A stretch of 23,929 nt of DNA from PALSA-555 sp036521915 (GTDB lineage Bacteria; Actinomycetota; Acidimicrobiia; IMCC26256; PALSA-555): NCBI GenBank assembly GCA_036521915.1, contig DATDGU010000318.1, positions 1 through 23,929 of the forward strand, written 5' to 3'. Shown one piece after another: positions 1 through 9,069 of the stretch. A program made the translations under genes and the position numbers. The stretch's first letter is position 1. The number at the start of each line of letters is the position of its first letter. The notes beneath the pieces are model-generated. The model was not told the origin of the DNA and did not search any database. It saw nothing but the letters and a program-made list of their open reading frames with translations.

Positions 1-109
1 GGCTCCGGGGCCGACATCCCCGCGGTGGGCGACCAGGCTGTCCCCGCCGGCCCGACCGGAGCCGCAGAACCCTCGTGTGGGCTCGCCCATACGGGGGGAG
101 GGACACAAC
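1..109. other. left edge, no recognisable gene
   Basis: I see no recognisable gene here. Open frames exist on both strands but none gives a familiar protein. A minus-strand ATG at 15-17 could begin a gene running off the left edge, but only five codons are visible. The only supported signal is the purine-rich ribosome binding site of nadA at 93-102. Confidence 0.4.
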
Positions 110-1231
110 ATGCTGCGACTGCAGGCCCCGCTGCCGGACCGGTATACCCAAGCGGCCCCCGACGTGCTCGACGCGTGGATCGGCGCCGCGAAGCGCGAGC
201 TCGGCTCGCGGCTCCTCGTCCTCGGCCACCACTACCAGCGGCCCGAGGTGATCCGGTGGGCGGACGCCACCGGCGACTCCTTCAAGCTCGCACGGTTCGC
301 CGCGGCGAACGAGGACGCGACCGACATCGTGTTCTGCGGCGTGCACTTCATGGCCGAATCGGCGGACATCCTCACCGGTGACCACCAGCGCGTCGTGCTC
401 CCGGACCTGAACGCCGGCTGCTCGATGGCCGACATGGCCGACCTCGACCAGGTCCTCGAGGCGTGGGACGAGCTCGCGGCCGTCACCGACGTCGACGCGC
501 TCGTCCCGATCACCTACATGAACTCCTCCGCCGCGCTGAAGGCCTTCGTCGGCGAGCACGGCGGCGCGGTGTGCACGTCCTCGAACGCGCGCACGGTGCT
601 CGAGTGGGCGCTCGCGCGTGGCGGCAAGGTCCTGTTCTTCCCGGACCAGCACCTCGGCCGCAACACCGCCTACGACCTCGGCTACGACGCGGCGGACATG
701 CGCGTCTGGGATCCCCGCGAGGACCTCGGCGGGCTGACCGAGCCCGACGTCAAGGAGGCCACCTTCCTGCTGTGGAAGGGGCACTGCACCGTGCACCAGC
801 GGTTCCGGCCCGAGCACGTTGCCGCGTTCCGGGCCGAGCACCCCGACGGGGAGGTGCTCGTCCACCCCGAGTGCAGCCACGACGTCGTCGTCGAGGCCGA
901 CCGGGTCGGCTCCACCGAGCGGATCCTCGAGTGGGTCGACGCCGCGCCGCCGGGCGCGGTGCTGGGCGTCGCCACCGAGATCCACATGGTGCAGCGCCTC
1001 GGCGTCGACCACCCCGACAAGACGGTCGTCTCCCTCGACCCGCTCGTCTGCCCGTGCTCCACGATGTTCCGGATCGATGGCCCGCACCTCGCCTGGTGCC
1101 TGGAGGCGCTCGCCGCCGGCGAGCTCGTGAACCAGATCACCGTCGACCCCGACACGACGCGTTGGGCCCGCGTCGCGCTCGAGCGGATGCTCGAGCTCTC
1201 GGCCCCCGGTCAGACCACCGCCGTCGACTGA
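110..1231 (+). CDS. nadA: quinolinate synthase NadA
   Basis: Quinolinate synthase condenses iminoaspartate with dihydroxyacetone phosphate to give quinolinate for NAD synthesis; it is a cytosolic [4Fe-4S] enzyme. The 373-residue protein has the family blocks LVLGHHYQRPEV (about 36-47), GDSFKLARFAA (55-65), PDLNAGCSMAD (98-108), ITYMNSSAALKAF (134-146), FFPDQHLGRN (176-185), LWKGHCTVHQRF (221-232), HPECSHDVV (252-260), ATEIHMV (288-294) and CPCSTM (314-319). By family comparison C104, C226 and one of C314/C316 should hold the cluster; the spacing suits the Bacillus-type group. The ATG at 110 is chosen because GGGGGGAGGG at 93-102 sits 7 nt before it; an in-frame GTG at 77 lacks such a site. 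nadB and nadC are not adjacent. The gene converges with a truncated membrane-protein gene, with a hairpin just after the stop. Confidence 0.95.
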   Translation: MLRLQAPLPDRYTQAAPDVLDAWIGAAKRELGSRLLVLGHHYQRPEVIRWADATGDSFKLARFAAANEDATDIVFCGVHFMAESADILTGDHQRVVLPDLNAGCSMADMADLDQVLEAWDELAAVTDVDALVPITYMNSSAALKAFVGEHGGAVCTSSNARTVLEWALARGGKVLFFPDQHLGRNTAYDLGYDAADMRVWDPREDLGGLTEPDVKEATFLLWKGHCTVHQRFRPEHVAAFRAEHPDGEVLVHPECSHDVVVEADRVGSTERILEWVDAAPPGAVLGVATEIHMVQRLGVDHPDKTVVSLDPLVCPCSTMFRIDGPHLAWCLEALAAGELVNQITVDPDTTRWARVALERMLELSAPGQTTAVD

Positions 1232-1813
1232 CCGGCCACGGGCGTGGCCCCGCGGCCGGGCGCGGCGGCCCGCCGCACCGTCGAGCGTGTGCTCCCAGAA
1301 GTCGAGCAAGTAGATGACCACCGGCGTCACCAGCCCGACGGCCCAGAACGCGAGGTCTCCCCGACCGCCGAGACGGCGCGCCAGCGCGCGGGCGCCCAGC
1401 GCAGTGAGGACGCCGCCCAGCATCGGGAGCAGGAGGATGGCGCGCAGGCCGCCGAGCAGGTACAGCGGGTAGCCGGCGTAGATCATCGGCAGCGTGGTGA
1501 CGTTGATCCACTCGCCGCCGAGGTGCGCGGTGAGCGCGAGCGGGTGCAGCACACCGTCGTGGTCGTAGGCCTGCGCCCAGTAGCCGACGGCCGGCTGGAG
1601 GCTCCCGGTCGCCTGCATGCTGCGCAGCGTCGCGACCTTGCCGCCGGTGTCGGTGCCGAGGTACCCGTGCGGGTTGTTGGCGAACGACAGGCCGACGTAG
1701 ACCAGGAGCAGCAGGGCGCACGCCGCGAGCGGCCGGCGCAGGAGCGGCGTGCGGGGCTCGGGCGTGGTCGCCGCGGCCGCCGGGCGGGGCCTGGCGGCGA
1801 CCGTCGCGGTCAC
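1232..1813 (-). pseudogene. truncated polytopic membrane glycosyltransferase-like protein (5' remnant)
   Basis: A GTG at 1813 overlaps the stop of the upstream methyltransferase (GTGA), as in a coupled gene. About 180 residues read as the start of a multi-span membrane protein: a first span LAACALLLLVYVGLSFA (about 31-47), an extracytoplasmic stretch with GTDTGGKVATLRSM and HPLALTAHLGGEWINV, then hydrophobic spans around PLYLLGGLRAILLLPMLGG and AFWAVGLVTPVVIYLLDFWEHTL. This layout recalls large GT-C-like membrane proteins, which normally have many more spans and 400-550 residues. After FWEHTLDGAAG the sequence becomes arginine- and glycine-rich and hydrophobicity ends. The frame stays open antisense through nadA, in register with its codons, so no genuine stop can be assigned. 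The left coordinate is where nadA begins to overlap. I read it as a gene whose 3' part was lost; the substrate is unknown. Confidence 0.55.
1234..1249 (+). terminator. hairpin after nadA
   Basis: A perfect 6-bp stem GGCCAC/GTGGCC closes a GGGC loop, starting 3 nt after the nadA stop codon. No T-run follows, which is usual in GC-rich actinobacteria. It also lies at the end of the opposing truncated gene, so it could act in both directions. Confidence 0.5.
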
Positions 1814-2529
1814 CCGTGCTTGCGGGCGCGCAGCACGAGCAGACGGGGCACGGTCGCCGCCTCGGCGTACTCCGGCGCACGAGCGACGAAGCCGGGTGGG
1901 GGCGGCGGCTCGACCATCCGCTCGACGAGGAGCCCGCGATCAGCCATCACATTGATGTATCGGCTGAGCGGGCGGTGCATGAAGGGCAACCTGATCCCGG
2001 GGGCGACCTCCTCCATCGCCACGTCGTCGGGCAGGTAGGGCCCGACCCGCCAGTACTGCTCCTCGAGGATGTGGTCGTCGACCCAGCCGCTGCCGGGGGT
2101 CTGGAGCAGCGGATGGTTGAGGAAGCAGCAGAAGACGCCGCCGACGGCGAGGACCCGGGCGATCTCGTGCACGGCGGGCTCGAACGGCTCGAGGTGCTCG
2201 AGCGTGAGGCAGATCACCACCCCGTCGACCGCCCCGTCGGGCAGCGGGAGGAACTCGGCGGCGGCCCGGGCGTAGCGAACCCCGCCGCCCCGGGCACGCG
2301 CGGTGACGAGCTGTGCGGCCGTGGGGTCGATCCCGACGACGGCCGCGCCGAGCGCCGCGACCCGGCGCGCCACCTGGCCCTCCCCGCAGCCGACGTCGAG
2401 GACCCGCGACGCGCCCGCGAGGTGCTCGTCGACGAGCGGCAGGATCTGCTCCTCGTACTCGGGGTCGATGCCGCCCGTGAAGTGGTCCTGCCACCACTGG
2501 GCGTGGGTCTCCCAGGGCTGGTCGCTCAC
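1810..2529 (-). CDS. class I SAM-dependent methyltransferase
   Basis: A 239-residue class I (Rossmann-fold) methyltransferase of the UbiE/type-11 kind; the substrate cannot be told. SAM-binding motif I is VLDVGCGEGQVA (about 43-54), the acidic end of strand 2 is VVGIDPT (about 64-70), and motif III/IV is GAVDGVVICLTLEHLE with the strand-4 region near residues 100-115. The C-terminal third carries HPLLQTPGSGWVDDH and an unusual VEPPPPPGF proline run. The GTG start lies 15 nt after the uvrA stop, so it is probably transcribed with uvrA and could share its SOS control. Its stop overlaps the GTG of the truncated membrane gene, suggesting it was once coupled to that gene and may modify a lipid or glycan rather than DNA; this is inference. 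Confidence 0.85.
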   Translation of the reverse strand: MSDQPWETHAQWWQDHFTGGIDPEYEEQILPLVDEHLAGASRVLDVGCGEGQVARRVAALGAAVVGIDPTAAQLVTARARGGGVRYARAAAEFLPLPDGAVDGVVICLTLEHLEPFEPAVHEIARVLAVGGVFCCFLNHPLLQTPGSGWVDDHILEEQYWRVGPYLPDDVAMEEVAPGIRLPFMHRPLSRYINVMADRGLLVERMVEPPPPPGFVARAPEYAEAATVPRLLVLRARKHG

Positions 2530-2544
2530 CCGGTCACGCGCCGG

Positions 2545-5412
<2,868 letters not shown>

Positions 5413-5457
5413 GGGCTCAGCGTACCGGCCGAGGCTGGGTGTCGAACGGATGTTCGA
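5413..5457 (-). promoter_or_regulatory. SOS (LexA) box and leaderless promoter of uvrA
   Basis: A perfect 16-bp palindrome TCGAAC-GGAT-GTTCGA lies at 5442-5457 in the 71-bp gap between uvrB and uvrA. It matches the SOS box known from mycobacteria and other actinobacteria. Reading towards uvrA, its near half (5447-5442) is exactly 17 nt from a TACGCT -10 hexamer (5424-5419), which is 6 nt before the GTG start. LexA would thus cover the -35 element. Confidence 0.85.
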
Positions 5458-5483
5458 TGGCGTCGGAGGTCCCGTGCGCGGCG

Positions 5484-7517
5484 CTACCCGACGGCGCGCA
5501 GCTCGCGGCGGAGCTCGGTGATCTCGTCGCGCAGGCGCGCCGCCTCCTCGAAGCGCAGGTCCTTCGCCGCGTCGTGCATCTCGTCCTGCAGCGTCTGGAT
5601 CAGCCGGCCGAGATCGTCGGGCGCGACATCGGCGAGGTCGAACACCGCGGAGCGGGCCGGCTGCCGACCCCGTCCACGCCCGCGGCCCCGCGACGCCGGG
5701 GCGTCCTCGCCGCCGTCGCGCGCGCGCACCATCTCGAGGATGTCGGTGACCTTCTTACGCACCGTCTGAGGGTCGATGCCGTGTTCGGTGTTGTAGGCGA
5801 GCTGCTTGTGGCGACGCCGGTTCGTCTCCGAAAGCGCTTTGCGCATCGAGTCAGTGACCACGTCGGCGTACATGACGACCTGGCCGTCGACGTTGCGCGC
5901 CGCGCGTCCGATCATCTGGATGAGCGACGTCTCCGAGCGGAGGAACCCCTCCTTGTCGGAGTCGAGGATGGCGACGAGCGACACCTCGGGCAGGTCGAGG
6001 CCCTCGCGGAGCAGGTTGATGCCGACGAGCACGTCGAACTCGCCGAGACGCAGCGACCGCAGGATCTCGACCCGCTCGAGCGTGTCGACCTCGCTGTGGA
6101 GGTACCGGACGCGCATCCCGAGCTCGATCAGGTAGTCGGTGAGATCCTCGGCCATCTTCTTCGTGAGCGTGGTGACGAGCACCCGCTGGTCGCGGCCTTC
6201 CCGGTCGCGTATCTCGGCGACGAGATCGTCGATCTGACCGCGGGTGGGCCGGACGATGACCTCCGGGTCGATGAGGCCAGTCGGCCGCACGATCTGCTCG
6301 ACGACACGGCCCGACACCTCGAGCTCGTACGGGCTCGGCGTCGCCGACAAGAAGACGACCTGGTTCACCTTCTGGAGGAACTCGTCGAAGCGCAGCGGCC
6401 GGTTGTCGAGCGCCGACGGGAGCCGGAACCCGTGCTCGACGAGGGTCTCCTTCCGGGACCGGTCCCCCTCGTACTGGCCGTGGAGCTGCGGGACGGTCAC
6501 GTGCGACTCGTCGAGCACGATGAGGAAGTCGTCGGGGAAGTAGTCGAGCAGCGTGTAGGGCGCCTCCCCCGCCGAGCGCCCGTCGAGGTGGCGCGAGTAG
6601 TTCTCGATCCCGGAGCACACGCCGACCTCGCGGAGCATCTCAAGGTCATAGGTCGTGCGCATCCGCAGGCGCTGCGCCTCGAGCAGCTTGCCGTGCTCCT
6701 CGAGCCAGGCGAGCCGCTCGGCGAGCTCGACCTCGATGCCCTCGATGGCGGCGCGCATCCGCGCCTCCGAGGTCACATAGTGCGACTTGGGGAACAGCAC
6801 CAGCCGCTCGAGCTCCTCGACGACCTCGCCGGTCATGGGGTCGACGGACACGATCCGCTCGACCTCGTCGCCGAAGAGCTGGATCCGCACAGCCCGCTCC
6901 TCGTAGGACGGGTACACCTCGATCGTGTCGCCGCGGACCCGGAACTTGTTGCGGGCGAACGCGACGTCGTTGCGCTCGTACTGCAGCTCGACGAGGCGGG
7001 CCAGCACGGACCGCTGGTCGCGCTCCTCACCCCGGTCCAGGATCAGGCACTGCCGCTCGTACTCGGCGGGGGCGCCGAGCCCGTAGATCGCCGATACCGA
7101 CGCCACGATGATCACGTCGCGCCGCGACATGAGCGCGCTCGTCGCCGAGTGGCGCAGCCGGTCGATCTCGTCGTTGATCGACGAGTCCTTCTCGATGTAG
7201 GTGTCCGTCGTCGGGAGGTACGCCTCCGGCTGGTAGTAGTCGTAGTAGGAGACGAAGTACTCGACCCGGTTCGACGGGAAGAAGTCCCGGAACTCCGACG
7301 TCAGCTGGGCGGCCAGGCTCTTGTTCGGCGCGAGCACCAGCGTCGGGCGCTGCGCCTCGGCGATGACGCCGGCGATCGTGAAGGACTTGCCCGACCCGGT
7401 GATGCCGAGGAGCGTCTGGAAGCGCTCCCCCTCCTCGACCCCGGCGGCCAGGCCGGCGATCGCCGCCGGCTGGTCCCCGGCGGCCCGGAACTCCGAGACC
7501 AGCTCGAGGGGGGGCAT
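5484..7517 (-). CDS. uvrB: excinuclease ABC subunit B (UvrB)
   Basis: Helicase-fold subunit that takes damage from UvrA, verifies it and recruits UvrC for incision. The 677 residues show Walker A GITGSGKS (38-45), the damage-probing beta-hairpin YYDYYQPEAYLP (91-102), motif IYGLG (144-148), the DESH box at 336-339, the HGQYEGDRSRK region, motif V/VI sequences LLREGLDLPEVSLVAILD and QMIGRAARN, and a C-terminal UVR motif (about 633-670) rich in E, R and L for UvrA/UvrC contact. Between residues 600 and 620 is an Arg/Gly linker. The ATG at 7517 has no Shine-Dalgarno sequence but TACGAT lies 6 nt upstream. coaE ends 43 bp upstream. No LexA box was seen before uvrB, unlike uvrA. Confidence 0.98.
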   Translation of the reverse strand: MPPLELVSEFRAAGDQPAAIAGLAAGVEEGERFQTLLGITGSGKSFTIAGVIAEAQRPTLVLAPNKSLAAQLTSEFRDFFPSNRVEYFVSYYDYYQPEAYLPTTDTYIEKDSSINDEIDRLRHSATSALMSRRDVIIVASVSAIYGLGAPAEYERQCLILDRGEERDQRSVLARLVELQYERNDVAFARNKFRVRGDTIEVYPSYEERAVRIQLFGDEVERIVSVDPMTGEVVEELERLVLFPKSHYVTSEARMRAAIEGIEVELAERLAWLEEHGKLLEAQRLRMRTTYDLEMLREVGVCSGIENYSRHLDGRSAGEAPYTLLDYFPDDFLIVLDESHVTVPQLHGQYEGDRSRKETLVEHGFRLPSALDNRPLRFDEFLQKVNQVVFLSATPSPYELEVSGRVVEQIVRPTGLIDPEVIVRPTRGQIDDLVAEIRDREGRDQRVLVTTLTKKMAEDLTDYLIELGMRVRYLHSEVDTLERVEILRSLRLGEFDVLVGINLLREGLDLPEVSLVAILDSDKEGFLRSETSLIQMIGRAARNVDGQVVMYADVVTDSMRKALSETNRRRHKQLAYNTEHGIDPQTVRKKVTDILEMVRARDGGEDAPASRGRGRGRGRQPARSAVFDLADVAPDDLGRLIQTLQDEMHDAAKDLRFEEAARLRDEITELRRELRAVG

Positions 7518-7529
7518 CCAGCGATCGTA
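7518..7529 (-). promoter_or_regulatory. -10 element adjoining uvrB start
   Basis: TACGAT (7529-7524) followed by 6 nt and then the uvrB ATG. There is no Shine-Dalgarno sequence in the gap. This fits a leaderless mRNA starting at or next to the ATG. No good -35 is visible at 17 nt (TCCGGG). Confidence 0.45.
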
Positions 7530-7560
7530 CCGACCGACTGTGACAACCCGGACCCTCCGC

Positions 7561-8175
7561 TCAGCCCGGCGGCGGGTCCTCCCGGTGGCGCAGCAGGTCC
7601 GCCCAGACCGTGCCGACCTGGTGCTCGAGGGCGGCGAGGTCGCCGCCGTTGTCGATGACGTGGGTCGCCAGGGCGCGGCGCTGGGCGTCGCTCGCCTGGG
7701 CGGCGATGCGCCGCTCGGCGTCCGCCCGGGGCACGCCGCGGTCCTCCAGGCGCGCGAGGCGGACGTCCTCGGGGGCCTCGACGACGATGACCAGCTGGTA
7801 GCCGCGGGCCTGGGCCTGGACCGACTCGGCGAGCAGCGGCACGTCGCAGACGACCACCGCGTCCTGCGGGGCGTCGCGGAGCCGGCGGACGAACTCTTCG
7901 TTGATCGCCGGGTGGGTGATCCCGTCGAGGTCGGCGCGCGACGCGTCGTCGGCGAACGCGTCGGCGGCGAGGGCGGCCCGGTCCAGGCGGCCGTGCTCGT
8001 CCAGGATCTGGGCGCCGAACCGGCCGACGAGCTTGGCGAGGGTCGGTTGGCCGGGCTCGACGACCTGACGGGCGATGGCGTCGGCGTCGATCAGCACCGC
8101 CCCGCGCTGCACGAGCATCGCGGCGACGGTCGACTTGCCCGAGCCGATCCCCCCGGTGAGCGCGACGGCGACCAT
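7561..8175 (-). CDS. coaE: dephospho-CoA kinase, likely from internal start
   Basis: CoaE phosphorylates the 3' hydroxyl of dephospho-CoA, the last step of coenzyme A synthesis, in the cytosol. From the ATG at 8175 the protein is 204 residues, the usual size, and starts like stand-alone CoaE: VALTGGIGSGKST (P-loop, about 4-16), DADAIARQVVEPG (about 31-43), ITHPAI, CDVPLLAES, RLEDRG lid region, and a C-terminal VIDNGGD. All expected motifs are present. There is no Shine-Dalgarno sequence, but TAGCCT (8189-8184) lies 8 nt before this ATG, the same layout as for uvrB and polA here. The gene follows rpsA and precedes uvrB as in mycobacteria. The supply of CoA also serves the fatty-acid genes elsewhere in the window, though they are not co-transcribed. 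Confidence 0.85.
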   Translation of the reverse strand: MVAVALTGGIGSGKSTVAAMLVQRGAVLIDADAIARQVVEPGQPTLAKLVGRFGAQILDEHGRLDRAALAADAFADDASRADLDGITHPAINEEFVRRLRDAPQDAVVVCDVPLLAESVQAQARGYQLVIVVEAPEDVRLARLEDRGVPRADAERRIAAQASDAQRRALATHVIDNGGDLAALEHQVGTVWADLLRHREDPPPG

Positions 8176-8880
8176 GGCGGCGCAGGCTACGGCGTCGACG
8201 TCCCCGTGGCCCCGGTCCCGTCGCGCCGCCGGCGCGGTGCTCGGACCTGCGGTCGCCCTCCCAGCTCTCGGCGCCCCGGACGGCCGGGCGCCGGCGGGTG
8301 GGTGGCTGCCCTCCGCGCTGGCCGCGCTCGACGCGCCGGTCGGCGCCGCGGTGGCGGTGGCCTGCCCGACGGCGAGCACGCGGACGTTCTGCAGCAGGTA
8401 CTGGGCGCCCGTGTCGCCGACCACGGCGAGGTCGACGTGGTCGCCCGGCGCGATCGCGCCGGCGACACCGTGCGCGGTGTCGACCGAGATCGTCACCGCG
8501 ACGAGGCCCTGGCCGTCGATCGACGCGGCGAGCGATCCGCCGCCGCCGTTGGCCGGCGAGGCGAAGCTGTTCGCGGTGATGTACTCCTTGGCGCTGATCG
8601 TGGTCACAGCGACCTTGCCCTTCAGCGCGTTCGTGTCGGTGACCGCGTCGGCCGGGACGCTGCCCGCCAGCACCTTCGCGGTGGTGATGAGGCCGCTCGA
8701 CACGGCGCTGTCGCCGCTCGTGCCCTTCGGGATGTCCTGAGACGCGACGAACGCCTCGACGACGGAGGCGTCGTGCTGCGCCCGCGTGTCGGCCGACGTC
8801 ACATAGAAGTAGACGCCGATGCCTGAGACCGCGGCCAGGATGACCGCCGCGGCCGCGATCAAGGTCCGGCTCTTACCCAC
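7561..8880 (-). CDS. coaE: CpaB/SAF-domain segment fused in frame to dephospho-CoA kinase
   Basis: One uninterrupted frame of 439 residues joins two unrelated proteins. Residues about 1-175 look like CpaB/RcpC, the Flp/Tad pilus assembly protein: a signal-anchor (RTLIAAAAVILAAVSGIGVYF, split here as RTLIAAAAVILAAV + SGIGVYF, about 5-26), a SAF domain (EAFVASQDIPKGT to AKEYITANSF, about 42-105) and the start of the RcpC domain (LVAVTISVDTAHGVAGAIAPGD to LLQNVRVLAVG). The usual last strand block of RcpC is missing. A 60-residue Ala/Pro/Gly/Arg linker follows, then a complete CoaE. Expressed as one chain, the kinase would lie beyond a membrane anchor that should export it, which makes little sense, so an internal start for CoaE is likely (see next entry). 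The GTG at 8880 is chosen because AGGGAG lies 5 nt before it; a GTG at 8886 is too close to that site. No other pilus genes are nearby. Confidence 0.7.
   Translation of the reverse strand: MGKSRTLIAAAAVILAAVSGIGVYFYVTSADTRAQHDASVVEAFVASQDIPKGTSGDSAVSSGLITTAKVLAGSVPADAVTDTNALKGKVAVTTISAKEYITANSFASPANGGGGSLAASIDGQGLVAVTISVDTAHGVAGAIAPGDHVDLAVVGDTGAQYLLQNVRVLAVGQATATAAPTGASSAASAEGSHPPAGARPSGAPRAGRATAGPSTAPAARRDRGHGDVDAVACAAMVAVALTGGIGSGKSTVAAMLVQRGAVLIDADAIARQVVEPGQPTLAKLVGRFGAQILDEHGRLDRAALAADAFADDASRADLDGITHPAINEEFVRRLRDAPQDAVVVCDVPLLAESVQAQARGYQLVIVVEAPEDVRLARLEDRGVPRADAERRIAAQASDAQRRALATHVIDNGGDLAALEHQVGTVWADLLRHREDPPPG
8176..8189 (-). promoter_or_regulatory. -10 element adjoining internal coaE start
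   Basis: TAGCCT (8189-8184), 8 nt, then ATG. It lies inside the upstream reading frame and supports separate, leaderless expression of coaE. The -35 region is poor, so this is tentative. Confidence 0.35.
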
Positions 8881-8902
8881 TGCCACTCCCTGCTCGGGCC
8901 TC

Positions 8903-8920
8903 CCTGCGCCCCAACGCAGG
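8903..8920 (-). other. hairpin in the cpaB-like 5' leader
   Basis: A perfect 6-bp stem CCTGCG/CGCAGG with a 6-nt loop ends 22 nt before the GTG at 8880 and just upstream of the AGGGAG ribosome binding site. It could affect translation. I could not match the leader to any known riboswitch. Confidence 0.35.
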
Positions 8921-8967
8921 TTCCATCTGTCTTACGGCTGGCGTCCCGCCCACCTTGAGGGGGTCAC

Positions 8968-8985
8968 GGTCCGGCGCCGGACCGG
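8968..8985 (-). terminator. palindromic hairpin downstream of rpsA
   Basis: CGGTCCG-GCGC-CGGACCG is a perfect 18-bp palindrome 84 nt after the rpsA stop. It can fold into a 7-bp GC stem with a tetraloop. There is no T-run. It is the best candidate for the end of the rpsA transcript, before the cpaB-like leader. Confidence 0.45.
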
Positions 8986-9069
8986 CATCCGGGCGATCCC
9001 GCGCCGGCAGGGAGCGACAGAAGAGAGGAAAGAGAGCAGGGCGGCGGCGCGCGGCCCCGCCCCGGCGCC

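Noticed and set aside
77..109. Upstream GTG start for nadA
   Set aside because: The extra 11 residues are not family-like, and the strong ribosome binding site points to the ATG at 110.
1137..1880. Minus-strand frame of 247 codons beside nadA
   Set aside because: Arginine- and proline-rich shadow; the hydrophobic membrane sequence lies in the frame starting at GTG 1813.
7518..7560. LexA box before uvrB
   Set aside because: No TCGAAC-N4-GTTCGA or close variant is present; TTGTCA there is 11 nt from TACGAT, too near to be its -35.
5439..7658. Plus-strand open frame of 739 codons across uvrB
   Set aside because: It mirrors the codons of uvrB, whose motifs are all intact on the other strand.
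8190..8360. Frameshift hiding the true end of the CpaB-like protein
   Set aside because: The other minus-strand frames give no sequence like the missing RcpC end, so a simple frameshift does not restore it.
8887..8968. Cyclic-di-GMP riboswitch before the cpaB-like gene
   Set aside because: GGGACGC is present, but the rest of the GEMM core, with its conserved A-rich and tetraloop-receptor elements, is not.
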